From NCBI GenBank assembly GCA_964020085.1, contig OZ026602.1, positions 30,032,977-30,096,976 on the forward strand: a stretch of 64,000 bases of DNA. Direction: 5' to 3'. This DNA is from Micromussa lordhowensis. Its lineage: Eukaryota; Cnidaria; Anthozoa; Scleractinia; Lobophylliidae. Each line of letters starts with the position of its first letter. Positions within the stretch are counted from its first letter, which is position 1. A model generated the notes under the pieces. That model did not search any database. It saw only the letters and a program-made list of their open reading frames with translations, and was not told where the DNA came from. Position numbers and translations under genes: made by a program. Shown here piece after piece: positions 1 through 11,447 of the stretch.

Positions 1-1750
1 CCAGAGCCATCTTTTCAGTGCGTCCACAGGGAACCAAGGACACAATAGATTCTATTCCCTTGCGGGCAAAATGTGGAGGCCATGTTGAATTTTCATATCG
101 AGTCAAAAATGTTGTAGCCAGATAATACCTCATTTCATATTTTTCTCTTTCTCCTTGGGTCTTTAAACAAAAAATTATGTCAAGGATCTCGGAATGATCT
201 TGTGTGCTTTGGCCCTTGGGTATGAATGTATAGTTTAATCGCGAAACAAGAAGCTCTGCACGCCGTGTAAAACGGTGTAAGAAGGTATGTAAACAACTTT
301 TCAATTTTTCACCATAAGAGAACAAAACCATTGTAATGGGATAAAATGATAAACTGAGCTGTTTATTTTTTTGTAATGGAAAGGGCTGCACAATTTCACA
401 AAACCAACAATAACCACTTCTCAATGTAAGTTCAGTTGCATGCCAACACTTTCACATTCAGTTCAATCTGGAGATATCTCTAGTTACTCATGACTCCCAG
501 AAAATACACGGACGCCTAGAAAACTGATTTGTTCATGATATTTTTATTTCGAAACTGAAATGAATAACTAGCTTTATTTGTCCAAACCAAATAAATGTCA
601 ACGCAACGAAAGCTCGCTGCCCTCGCTATATCGTTACCAAGAAGGGGCGGCTTCCTTCTTAAACGAACTACAAGTAAGGTAATTTCACTAGATTCTATAC
701 GGCAACCCACAATCATTCTTTCCCTGGATCATTATAATATTAATAGGAGCTCAGTGTTGATATAAAGATATTTTGGTTCTCAGAAGGCTGACACCTATAG
801 TTGTTTTCCAATTTCTAACCCTTTAGCAACTCTATAAACAAAGAGACTGAGTTAAAGATTACCCCTAAAAAGCCTTTGTAGAACTGAGGCTTATATGCAA
901 CGTTAAATTTTCCCAAGTGATTTTGTGCATGTCAGCAACTCCCGGAAACTATAGGTCGCACTTAAGGCAAAAAAAAAGAACAAAACAAAACAAAAAAAGA
1001 GTTGGGTAGTTGACCTGCTGGAATTACAATATTTTTTTTTGCCCAAAAGATCTATCTTTAGACAATAACTCAAGCAATATTTTCTAAATGATTTCAACAT
1101 GAACAATGCCGTCTATGAGAACTTGACATGCACGTATCGAAATGAAAATCTCGTGCAACTCAACTGAAACAAAGTGTGATACATATTTTGGTATGTGAAC
1201 TTGCAATGCAGTGACATAGCTATCATATGTATATGTACAGTTTCTAATACTTCAACCATTCCATAGGTAAAATTCTCTGAAAAGATAGTTTGATATTCTT
1301 CTGATGAGAGGGTGGCAGCAATGTCCTCATCCACTTTGATGTTTCCTGGAGGAGCCAGAAGATTGGACATTGGCAGTGAATTTTCCAAGCAAGACCATTT
1401 CAAGCTAATTTCTTTCTAGGCGGAACCCATCGCGCCATTACCTGAAAAGAAAGCTCTTCCTTTTGAAATTTCCTTGAGCAATTTGCACACATTGGTGCTC
1501 TTCCTTTAGTTGCCACTCGAGAAATACACCACTGCTGCTTTTCATAGTCTGGATTGTTTAAATCTTTCACGGCTCTAGGCGTACGAGACTCACCTTAACT
1601 CCAGTTCAGAGTTAAGAAGGAGCATGTGTGGGCTTGACGTGCAGATGTGCGTTTGTTGAAGGAGAGTTTTTACATGCTCAATTCCTTATAAATCGCTGAT
1701 AATTACAAATCCGTGGTTACAAAAGAAAACTGTCTAGGTCGACTCGTAGT
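1..1750. other. Unassigned AT-rich DNA left of the LINE
   Basis: No gene family is recognised here on either strand. The longest open stretch is on the minus strand at 1113-1403 (about 96 codons, acidic in its N-terminal half); it matches nothing I know and has no convincing splice sites. The last 150 bases may belong to the 5' UTR of the LINE that follows, but no promoter or target duplication can be pinned down. Confidence 0.5.
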
Positions 1751-1756
1751 CAGCTA

Positions 1757-2585
1757 ATGACTGGAAGTAAAAAACATAAGAGAGATACCCGTGGTTCATC
1801 TGAAGAAGACCCCAACACTTGTAAACGCGCCAATATGGCTGCAACGGAAGACATGGAGGATCAGGAGCCAACAACTGAAGAGACAGCGATCACCGCCACC
1901 GAAACAAGCCTTGAGGAGCTCAAAGAAATGTTGTTCGATATCCAAATCAACATTGCAAATATTTTTTGGTAAAATAAAAGCATAAGGAATGAGTTGGCCG
2001 AGCTCACAACAACTGTTCGGGAACAGAAGCTTGAAATCACTCACCTTAAAACCTCGCTAACGAAGATTACAAAGCAATGTGCCGATGCCAAGTACAAACT
2101 AGCAGCAGCGAGGAAATGTGTCAACGAACAACAACACGAAATGTATGAACTGTATGAGCTACAAGACAGATTGGAGCAATACAAGAGGAAAAATTTCTCT
2201 TTAGATACATGGTGTGCCAGAAAGTGCCAACAGCACGAAAGAGGAGGTAGTATTGAAGTTAGCAGAAGCGCTCAAAGTTCCTATTACTCCTCAGGATGTT
2301 GAAATTTCCCACAAATTGAAACGAAAAGGAAAAAAAGCAATAATTGTTAAGTTCGCCAACCACAAAATCAAGAGCAACATCTACAAATCAAGAGCCAAAC
2401 TAAAAAACATCCAAGTATCCAGTCTATTTCCTAGTGTCAACACTGCCACTCATGCTGCGGGAGACCATATCTTCTTACACGAACACGCTAAGTGTTTGGA
2501 CCCTAGATGGAAAATTTATGTGAAGACTTCACCAGAAGGTAGACTGATTAAAATAAACAACCTGGAATATCTAGAAAACTTATAA
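1757..2585 (+). pseudogene. LINE ORF1 (RNA-binding protein), broken
   Basis: The first part (from the ATG at 1757) is a polar, Ser/Thr/Glu-rich N-terminus followed, after an in-frame TAA at 1970-1972, by a long heptad-like helix (about 1994-2200). A frameshift near 2205 leads into a basic domain (2214-2585) with the pattern expected of the RRM plus C-terminal domain of L1-type ORF1 proteins, including several Lys-rich stretches. In L1-like elements this protein trimerises through the coiled coil and packages the element RNA. The family call rests on the domain order and on the EN-RT frame that follows directly. Confidence 0.7.
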
Positions 2586-2879
2586 AGGAAACACGAAATT
2601 TCTAAGGTTAATAAACTGTGGGTTAAGTGGGGACAGAAACTAAACAGGAGCATGAAGACGGAACACTCAAAACTTTTATGGTTTGTTTGTTGTGTATAGG
2701 TATGTGTGTGTATATGTCATTATTATCAATTCCACTATTGTTGTGTTTATCCAAACTTGCCTTTGATCTTACTTGGCTTTGCACAGATTTTCATTCATGT
2801 TCATCATTTTGATTTATTTTATTTAATTTAATGGATTATTAAACAAACGAGTTTTTTAACACTTGTAAACGACAGTATA

Positions 2880-3308
2880 ATCTCTTCGCACAGGACCACT
2901 CACTCTAAAGGAGATTGCATTCTTCTAAATCCCAGTTCACCTTTCAATTTAAGTAACATTCAAGTGGATCCCGATGGAAGATTTTTAATTGTAAAACTTA
3001 CAATAGAAGAGAAATATTGTACTTTTTCATTACAAACATCTATGGCCCAAATAACTGTCCCGACCTCGGTGCTCTTCCGTAGAAGGCTACAAGCAGTAGA
3101 AATTCACTCATAGATCTCATGGAGGAACTAAACCTTACTGATATCTATCATGAACTGCATCCAAAGTCTAAATCCTTTACGTACATATCAAAATCGGTAA
3201 ACCTAAAATTGATCGACTACTTTCTTATTTCGTGCTCGCTTTCCTGTGATGTTAATCAAGCGGAAATTTATATTTCAACAGCACCCGACCATAATGCGGT
3301 CTTCTTAA
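2880..3308 (+). pseudogene. LINE ORF2, endonuclease piece
   Basis: The translated sequence contains an APE-type endonuclease core: a KGD.I.L segment near 2910, an NIYGPN-like box near 3040 in a shifted frame, and the C-terminal APDHNAVFL stretch at about 3276-3308 (SDH-like box). At least two frame changes lie between them. The frame is cut by the TTAA element at 3309 and resumes at 4726. It would have nicked target DNA for target-primed reverse transcription. Confidence 0.65.
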
Positions 3309-3574
3309 AGTGCCTATAACCCCCCCAAAAAATTTTCTGTTTTGTGAAATCATTGCATGGAATTCGGAAAAATGCCGCAAATATTTTTGCAATTGGTGAA
3401 AACCCGAATTTTTAAGGAATTTTTAAAGATCGTAAAAAGCACACTTTTTCAAAACACGACCGAGCAGCAGAATCGCTTAAAGAAGTCTGGGTATAGCGCA
3501 ATTTGTGACGTCATTCCAGGCCTTTAATCGTCATCTTGTTTAGGACAGTCTTTGCTTCGATTGCAAGAAAGAAA

Positions 3575-3811
3575 ATGCCAGATAAATGCGTTGTTTTCGG
3601 ATGCAACAACAGGCCAAACAAGGGAAAGGGCATATCTCTTCATCCAATTCCTTTTGACGGGACTGATGACACAGAGAAGCCCAAAAGAAGAAAGAAGTGG
3701 GTCGACTTAAGCGTGCTCGTAAGCGTGCTCGTTGGGAACCCACAAAATATTTGGCGGTGTGTTCGAAACACTTCCAGGATGAAGACTACTCTATTATGTT
3801 TTCTGATTTAG
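3575..3811 (+). pseudogene. THAP zinc-finger exon of a TTAA transposon
   Basis: The ATG at 3575 opens a THAP (C2CH) start: Cys-x4-Cys in the first ten residues, the conserved Pro in SLHPIP, and a later Trp-rich segment with a Cys about 40 residues on. A frameshift after the Lys/Arg stretch near 3710 displaces the part holding the second half of the zinc site. THAP domains in such elements bind the transposon ends. No DDE catalytic region follows before the element ends, so this is only a stub. The corresponding minus-strand copy is at 55876-56251. Confidence 0.65.
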
Positions 3812-4330
3812 CTAAGATTTAGAGAAGGCTGCGGAAGGACGGTATTGGGATTTGTGTCTTCCCAACGATCCGCGTACCTTGTATTTCGATGGAAGGTAAA
3901 CCAACTGAAAGCAAACAAAGGTGACAACAAAATATGCATTCATGTGTTATGAGTAGTTTTCGATCGTGCTACATTTGCATTTCGTCGTAAACATGTTTCT
4001 TTCACATACTTTGCGTTTGTAACCGTCACCTGGTTGTCAATAGTGCATTCCTCTAAAACAATTTACTATGTTTCCCTTTATTCAGAGAAAGAAAGACGCT
4101 TTGGAAAGTTTGGAAATTTGTGTACACAAGGCTCGAAGCTCGCAAGTCGAACCTGTGGCGAAACGTCATAGAAAAAGCAGGGAGCAGGCCACTTTTTCAA
4201 CCTTTGTACTGATTGCTACAGAAGGAAGACCGCAAGTAGCAGACCTAATTCATGAATCGGAGCCACTTGATGCGTAGGCATCTTCTGGTTCATCATCATC
4301 TTAGTTGTCTTCTTGTTTGCTCATGTTTGA

Positions 4331-4420
4331 TCACACCTCGACTTCTAAGTCGTACTCTACCTCCGTTTCTGCGGCCTCGGAATTCCAAGCTTGAGTCAAG
4401 CTAGTATCGCTGGACGACAT
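4331..4420 (-). pseudogene. Acidic N-terminal stub of the element's second gene
   Basis: An ATG at 4420 on the minus strand begins a Ser/Glu/Asp-rich peptide that stops after 29 codons at a TGA (4331-4333); similar acidic coding continues beyond it with further stops. A near-identical start lies at about 55410 in the copy at 55116-56515 on the opposite strand. It resembles the acidic start of the P2X7-C-like gene at 60066-60467, hence its reading as the remnant of that gene. Identification is by position and composition only. Confidence 0.4.
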
Positions 4421-4725
4421 TATCAATTGATGTGATTATTACGTATTTTTTGAGTTGAATAAACGTTCTTTCAACAAAATACTGAACGCTGAAAACACCA
4501 AACCCGTAATATAAGGACAATAACCGAAGCGATGCGAGCAAAGGCCTGGAATGACGTCACTAGTCCCATTCTCCGCTTTGCTCGGTCGTGCTACAAAGAA
4601 CGCTCACTTTAAAAATTCATAAAAAATTCGGGTTTTAATCAATTGCAAAAAATTTTGTGGCATTTTTCCTAATTCCATGCAAAGATTTCACGAAACGAAA
4701 AAAAAATTGGGGGGCTATAGGCACT

Positions 4726-5159
4726 TTAAGTATCAGTGTAAAAGTGACTTCAATAGAGGTCCCGGTTTATGGAAATTTAACAACACTCTGTTGGAAGACT
4801 AACTATAAGGAACAGATCGCCTTTTACTATCCACAAATATTAAGAAAATACTCCAAAATTACAGATAACCAGCTATTATGGGAACTAATCAAGATGGAAT
4901 TACGCTCAAAAACTATAGGTTATTCAAAAGTGAAAAGATGTAAATTAAGAAACAAAGAAGAGGCCCTTCAGAAAGAGTTACAAGAACTCAACTTTAAAAT
5001 TTGCAATGGACACCACTTCGACCAGGATATCTTAGAAAATTTCAAGGCCGCCAAAGAAAAACTAAAACAACTCCATGAAATAAGAGGTAAAGAGGCCATG
5101 TTCAGGTCAAAGATGAAGTGGATAGAACAAGGTGAAAAGCCAACCAAATATTTTCTTAA
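4726..5159 (+). pseudogene. LINE ORF2, linker between EN and RT
   Basis: The LINE frame resumes immediately after the TTAA at 4726 and stays open with one small frame change to 5159, where a second TTAA element interrupts it. The peptide is rich in Lys, Glu and aromatic residues, with an EALQKELQEL-type helix and a terminal WIEQGEKPTKYF box. That WxxxGEKxTKYF motif is the hallmark just upstream of the reverse transcriptase in L1/Tx1 LINEs. Confidence 0.75.
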
Positions 5160-5712
5160 AGTGCCCATATCATCAAAATTTTTATTTTCCCATCTGATTC
5201 TATGTTTCATGCAATGAACTTCTGCGAAAGAAATTTTCGATTTGGATAAAAAGCGATTTTTTTATGAAGTTTTAAAAACCTAAAAATCCTATTTTCTTGC
5301 GGTCGACCCGTGCCGCTGATCACAGCATCGACATGCTCAGAATTGTGACGTACGTTCAGGAACGTGTGAGTTCAGGCTTGACTTGTTTTACCTCTGTAAA
5401 TTTAGCTTCGTAGTCCATGCAAAATGCTCCTTTCCAGCATTTTGAATGAGCTACTAACTTACATTTACAGATGTAAAACAAGCGAGATGAGTCAAGCCTG
5501 AAGTCACGTGTTCCTTAATCTACGTCACAACTCATTCAAAACGAAGGGAAGACTGGTGCGAATGGTGGACCAAAATGGCGGCAAATTTGAACGATTTTAA
5601 AACTTCTAAAAAAGATTGCATTTTATCCAAATCGAATTTTTCTTTCGCAGAAGTTCATTGGGTGATATATAGAATCAGATAAGAAAATAAAAAATTTGAC
5701 GATATGGGCACT
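5160..5712. mobile_element. TTAA-flanked MITE without coding content
   Basis: This 553-bp insert has TTAA at 5156-5159 and 5713-5716 and inverted ends starting AGTGCCCATATC. The terminal repeats extend over about 75 bp each (for example the segments around 5210-5230 and 5640-5660). No open frame of note is present. The AGTGCC start is shared with the element at 3309-4725, so the two may be mobilised by the same transposase. It splits the KPTKYF box of the LINE, whose frame continues at 5713. Confidence 0.8.
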
Positions 5713-7503
5713 TTAATCTCGAAAAAACAAACTATGAGAAAAAACTGGTCCGAGAGGTGAAACTAGAAAATGAAGAGATAATCTCAAATCCCATACAGGT
5801 CAACAATGAAATTGAAGCTTTTTATAGGAAAATGTGTACCGCCAAAATAAATGATAACATGGATAACCATGCATCTGAACAAAACTTTAACGACTTTATT
5901 GAAGATCTTAATATTCCTCAACTCAATGATGAAGAACAAGGCTTCCTAGAAAAAGATTTGACTATCAATGAATTGAAAGAAGCATTAACTTCCTTTGCAG
6001 ACAATAAATCCGCAGGGAAGGACGGTTTAGCAAGGAGTTTTATCAAACCTTTCTTGATCTTCTCTGCAAGGACCTCCTTGATTCTTATAAAGCGGCTTTC
6101 TGCAAAGGTTCATTATCTGTATCCCAGAAACGAGGAACAATAACACTCATCCCAAAAGGAGATGACAACTTGACAGAACTGAAGAACTGGCACCCTATTT
6201 CTCTTCTTAATATTGATTACAAAATCTTATCCAAGGTACTGGTGAGGAGAATGGAAAAAGTCTTACCAAATTTAATTCACTCTGATCAAACAGGTTTTGG
6301 TAATGGGAGGTATATAGGTCAAAATATTAGACTCTTGAATGATATAATGGAGTATACAGACATTAAGAAACTGCCTGGAATTTTTCTTTTTGTTGATTCT
6401 GAAAAGGCATTTGACACCTTAGGTTCCATGAAACATAATACTTGCAAGATACTGGAATTGAAAAGTACGAGAGAGCCAGTTAAAGTTTTAGAGATCTTTC
6501 TATCATCTAATCAAGATAAGAACATTGAAGAGAATTTCCTCAGCAGAATAAGCAAAATGAAAATCAGATTGAATTTATGGCTTTCGAGGAATCTCACGCT
6601 CTATGGCAAATCTTTAATGGCAAAAACGTTAGGTGTGTCCCAATTAGTTTACGCGGCATCTCTGCTTTCGGTTCCAAATGCAGTTACCAAAATTGTCCAA
6701 ACACAACTCTTTTCTTTTGTATGGAAAACATAAAAAAGATCAAATAAAGAGAACAGTTATATATCAGCCTCTGGTGGAAGGGGGCTAAATTTTATTAATT
6801 TTGTCACAATGGTGAAATCCTTACACTTAGCATGGATAAGTAGGTTACTAGGAGATACCGATGACTCATGGAAAGTAATCCCGAGTTATTTTTCAGACTA
6901 CGGTGGCCCCCAGTTTCTTCTCAAATGCAACTATAAAGCTGAATCCTTAAACAGATGTTTACCTAATTGTTATCAAGAACTGCTTCAATATTTCCAAGAA
7001 TTTAAAAATAAGACCAATATATTTCCCTATGGCGATATATTTCCCAATATATTTCCCTAGAGATCCTGGTTCAAACAAAAACTTCTTTATGTACAAGATG
7101 TCATAAATGCGAAAGGGAATTTTTTAACGATTGAAGAATTTCAAAACAAGTTTAAAATCAAAACAAATTATCTTCACTACCTTCAATTAATTGCTGCCAT
7201 TCCCTCGGACTTAAAAAAGAAAGCTGCCACAATAGAAGTACCCTTGTAAGAATTGCTAAACACAACTTAACTGTCCTCTTCAGTGACTGCTACCCTAGAT
7301 TTAACTGAAATGTGCTGCAAAACCTACTATAAAATTCTCAATGGAAACAGTTTCACTGAGCCGAATGGTATTAAAAACTGGAAAAACAACTTTCCTGATC
7401 ATTTCACAGATTGGGGAAAACATTTTTCATTTATATATAAATCCACAAAGGATAATAAATTAAGACAATTCTCGTTTTGCCTATTGCATAGAATAATAAT
7501 GAC
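5713..7503 (+). pseudogene. LINE ORF2, reverse transcriptase piece
   Basis: Recognisable RT blocks: an NKSAGKDGL block near 6005, GTITLIPKGDDN in a shifted frame near 6137, NWHPISLLNIDYKILSKVL near 6188-6245, a DQTGFGNGRYIGQNIR block near 6284-6330, and the catalytic Asp block LFVDSEKAFDTL near 6388-6420. The next conserved section with the YADD box is missing: the text jumps to the thumb/C-terminal region by 6430-6560, so an internal deletion removed the active site. Several frame changes follow. The frame runs into the Polinton insertion at 7504 and resumes at 22645. Confidence 0.8.
7499..7503. other. Left target-site duplication of the Polinton
   Basis: ATGAC immediately precedes the first base of the left terminal repeat. 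The right-hand partner is ATGGC at 22645-22649 (4 of 5 identical). Joining the LINE frame across one copy restores continuity of the LINE protein alignment, which supports a short duplication here. Polintons usually make 5- or 6-bp duplications. Confidence 0.65.
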
Positions 7504-7713
7504 AGTAGTAAGGGAAGAGTCTGACAAATACCACTTTTTACTGTGGGTCTTGAATTACCGAAATAACGCATTCAACGCCGGGTCTCAGCTTGCTTTGCCC
7601 CGTCGTTGAATGCGTTATTTCGGTAATTCAAGACCCACAGTAAAAAGTAGTATTTGTCAGACTCTTCCCTTACTACTTGGGATTAAGACACCCGATTGCA
7701 AAGTGAAGTCTCA
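7504..7713. repeat. Left terminal inverted repeat of the Polinton, self-folding
   Basis: It matches the reverse complement of 22436-22644 with only a few differences. The outer 174 bases are themselves a near-perfect foldback: arm 7504-7582 pairs with 7599-7677 around a loop of 16 bases (7583-7598), with mismatches at only two or three positions. An apparent ORF start at 7610 lies inside this repeat and is not used here as a gene start. Confidence 0.9.
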
Positions 7714-7744
7714 ATTAGATAAATGTGGTGTATTTATAACAGCG

Positions 7745-10700
7745 ATGTACGTGGCACGTCACAAGAAAAATTTCATCAAGAGCGCACAAACACCACAAGG
7801 AAGGAGCTTTCCGGTGATTGATTTTCAGAATGAGATCGTAGAGATGTATGTCAGACGGGAGGGTGAAGAAGAGGGGAGAGAAAACAGGAGAGGGCGCCGT
7901 TTTATTAAATGGATTTTTGACAAAAGGTTGGGAGCAAATCAGACAGCAGGAGTAATTGCAAAATTAAGAGAAAATATCAATCGAGCCTTTTACATTCGTT
8001 ATAACTATGCATATGTTCTTGTTAACAATGAAACGGGCCTCAGAATGGTTTTTTATAAACAGCAAAAAGGCTCGCCCTGGATTAATAACTTTGCAGAAGC
8101 CGAAAGATGGATGAATGAAGAAGAAAATAAGAGATTGAATGTAGATAACATCGAACGTCCAAACACAAAATGGACTTTTGTGAAATTCTCAAACATTGAG
8201 GTAAAAGCTGTGCTTGACAACCAACCAATGTTAGGTACGGGGCCATTGCCTGACTGGCTGCGAAATCTCGCGCACTGTCGTCAAATGGTTACGCTAGACA
8301 ATTTTGGAGATAACTTGTGTGTTTGGCGCTGCATTGCTGTTCATCGTGGAGCCCGCATTGATCGTTGCACACAATTAGCAAGACAGCTAGCGAGAGGCTT
8401 CTTTAAGTCAGATATTCAGCAAAGAACCTGTCTTGGTGAACTTGAAAAGGTAGAGCAGTATCTGAATAAAGGAAAACAACTTCGAGAATGGATAGGAATC
8501 AGGGTGTACGAGCCTGAGCGGCAACAAAATGGAGAAATCTATTGGCATCTAAGAAAGAACTCCTCTGACAAGCTGACAAACATCATGACAATTGGAATTC
8601 ACGAAGGCCACGCATTTTTGATCAAAGACATCACTAAACTGGCAAAAACTTATGTTTGCAATGATTGTTGAGGGCGCTTTACAAAAGCCTGCAACCTTCA
8701 AAGACACGTCAAAACATGCTCACAAGGAACAACAATAATCGATTGCCCAAACGAGAAGGTTGAACCACCGCCGACAGCGTATGAAAGAGCGTTTTACGAC
8801 AGGGGCCAGGCGTCGCAATCTGCAATAAGCTGGCTTGAGAAAACGGGCAAGCAGCATGGTATACATATTCATCACGCCTTGTGCGGGCATGGTGGTGAGC
8901 GGTGGATACTGGGAGCTCCGGTTGACGGCTATGACCCGAAATCGGAAACAATCTTTCAGTATCACGGCTGCCGGTGGCATGGATGTCATCGTTGTTTTGC
9001 CGACAGGGACACCATAACAGCCCACGGGAAAAATAGAGAAGAATTGTACACGGCAACAGTGGAAAGAACAAGAGCATTGAGAAAGGCGGGATACCGTGTG
9101 ATAGAAAAATGGGAATGTGACGACATAAAAACGAAAGAAACAAACCCAGAAAAACAGACAAAAACGTACCCGCACGCTATCTTTTATGATTTCGAGGCAT
9201 TTCAAGACAGCACGAGGAGAAAAGAAGCGACTGATTATCTGACTTACGAGAACGTGCACGTCCCTATTTCGGTGAGCATTGGCGACACTCGAGAACGCGA
9301 GCCCACCCATATTTGTGATCCTGACGCAAAAGAGCTGATCAGGAAGTTTATGGAAGAGCTGAAGAGGCGCGGTAAAAACATCCGCGAGGAAGTGAGGCGA
9401 GAGTTCATGCCAAAAGACGCGTTTCTGTTAACACGTAAGGGATGCAGAGCAATAACAGAATGGTGCGATCAGGTGCCGGTGCTTGGTTTCAACTGTGGCC
9501 GCTACAACTTGAACCTCATCAAAGAACATTTTGCAGAGTTGCTGGCCGACACTGCAAGCAAGGTCCAGGTGGCAAAAAAAGCGAACACCACGATGTTCAT
9601 GAAGACAGACCATTTTCTCTTCTTAGACATCATCAACTATCTTGGGCCAGGGACAAGTTATGAGGCGTGGGTGAAAGCGTACGGGTGCTCTACACAAAAG
9701 TCATGACTGCCCTACGAGTGGTTTGACGCACCTGAAAAGCTGAATTACCCCAGGCTGCCAGATTACCCCGAGTGGTATTCAAAGCTGAAGAGCGGCTTTG
9801 TTCTGAAGCTCTCGGAGTTTAAAGAATGCAAGAAGATCTTCAAAGAAAAGAAAATGCAAACTTTTGCGGACTGGCTGTGCTACTACAACAACCTTGACGT
9901 AGCGCCAGGCTTAGAGGCTCTGGAAAAAATGAGAGATTTCTACACTGGAAAAGGAATAGACATCTTGAAAGACGCCGTCAGCCTTCCAGGAGTCAGTCTC
10001 CATTACTTGTTGTGCGGCACGATCGAGCGAGACGCCGATCTTTACAGTCCTTGCAAAGAAGCGTATGACATGCTGAAAGACGCAATGGTGGGAGGGCCGA
10101 GTATCGTGTTCAAACGCCGCCACGAGTCGGGCATGACACAAATCAGGTCTCACAGATTCAGAACAACGACAACATGCAAACGCATCATTGGCTACGACGC
10201 TAACGCGCTTTATCCATCAACAATGCTGAGAGAAATGCCATGCGGAAAAGAAAAAGTTGTGCGCTACAAAACTCCAAGAGATGAAGTGGTCAAGTTAATC
10301 AGTCGCTTGAAAGAGGGGACTTGGTTTGGCTTCGCGGAAGTAGACATCGAGATCCCACAAAAGCTGTGGATGAAGTTTGAAGAAATGCCGCCGTTTTTCT
10401 TCACTAAACGGATCCCCAATGAAGCAGTGCCACAACACATGAAGGATTACATGGCTCGTACCGGCTGGAAGAGGGGCGAGGGAAAGAAGCTCGTTGGGGC
10501 TCTCTCTGCTCAAAAGCTGCTGCTGTATGCCCCGTTGTTGCAGTGGTATGTCGGCCATGGAGCGAAAATCACGGCGGTTTACCGCACCATAGATTATCAG
10601 GTGACGAAAGCGCTGAAGTGGTTTGTAGATGAAGTGACAGAGGCGCGGAGGACCGGAGACGTGGACAAGAGCAAAGCGCTGTTGGCTAACATCTTCAAGC

Positions 10701-11447
10701 TGTTGGGCAACAGCAGTTACGGCAAAATGATCGAGGCGCTGGAAAGACAGACTAGCGTGATTTACACGAAGGATGAGAAACTGGTAGACAGGGCTCTGAG
10801 AAGCACGTTTTTCGAAGACCTGGATGAAATAGGGAGCGCCTATGAGCTGGAAAGCCGAAAGCCACGCATCGTTATCAGACGGCCATTTCAGATAGGCATT
10901 GCGGTGTATCAGTTGGCGAAGCTCAGGATGCTCGAGTTTTACTATGACTTCTTGGACAGGTATATTGATCGCCGCGACTTTGAGCTGATACAGATGGACA
11001 CGGACAGCAACTACATGGCAATATCTGGCGATAAGTTGGAAGACATCATTCGCCCAGAGCTGCGTGCAGAATTTGAGGCGGCAAAGAAGCAGTGGCTGTC
11101 ATGGAACAAGTGGAGCGAGCGTACGCCTGGCCTGTTCAAACTTGAATCTGAAGGCAGCGGAATGATAGCGCTATGCTCGAAATGTTACTTTGTAAACGGT
11201 GAAAAAAAGAAGTTTAGCACAAAGGGCATGTCAAAGAAACAAAAACGAAATTACCTGGCAGCGTTTTGAAGCAGCGCTCAATGGCAGTATTGATAGAGCA
11301 AAAAACCGGGGGTTTTGTATGGTTGGCAAGCAGATGGTAACATATGAGCAGCAAAAGCTGGGTCTGAGCGCTTATTATGACAAACGGTGGGTGTTACCAG
11401 ATGGCATTGACACAGAGCCGATCGAGTTTCACATAGGTGGCAACTGA
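7745..11447 (+). pseudogene. POLB: Polinton protein-primed DNA polymerase B, broken
   Basis: A family-B, protein-primed polymerase of about 1,230 codons. The start at 7745 is the first ATG after the terminal repeat. In order: a long N-terminal region with a Cys/His finger around 8655-8715; ExoI as YDFEAF near 9186; an ExoII-like segment near 9486-9516 where the usual Asp is Asn; motif A DANALYPS at 10196-10219; motif B KLLGNSSYG at 10697-10723; motif C MDTDS at about 10994-11008. It replicates the element from its ends. Lesions: in-frame TGA at 8669-8671 (inside the finger) and 9704-9706, and a frameshift near the A5 run at about 11238, after which the tail runs in another frame to TGA 11445-11447. 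It ends tail to tail with the integrase, overlapping by about 19 bp. Confidence 0.93.

Larger units (their letters stand above)
3309..4725. mobile_element. TTAA-flanked deletion derivative with THAP stub
   Basis: This 1,417-bp element is flanked by TTAA on both sides (3305-3308 and 4726-4729) and has inverted ends beginning AGTGCCTATAAC and ending with its complement; similarity extends for roughly 200 bp inward. It carries the first exon of a THAP gene on the plus strand and a short acidic ORF start on the minus strand near its other end. The same two-gene layout is seen in the complete element at 54557-60667, so this is read as an internally deleted, non-autonomous relative of a Kolobok-type transposon. 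A close copy lies at 55116-56515. Confidence 0.8.

Noticed and set aside
1113..1403. Host exon on the minus strand
   Set aside because: No family match and no convincing splice pair; left as unassigned.
7610..7744. ATG at 7610 as the polymerase start
   Set aside because: It lies inside the foldback terminal repeat and its first 45 codons are just the repeat read through; 7745 is the first ATG beyond it.
8669..9706. TGA read as selenocysteine or reassigned
   Set aside because: No hairpin or family precedent supports it, stops in other genes are TAG as well, and frameshifts show general decay.
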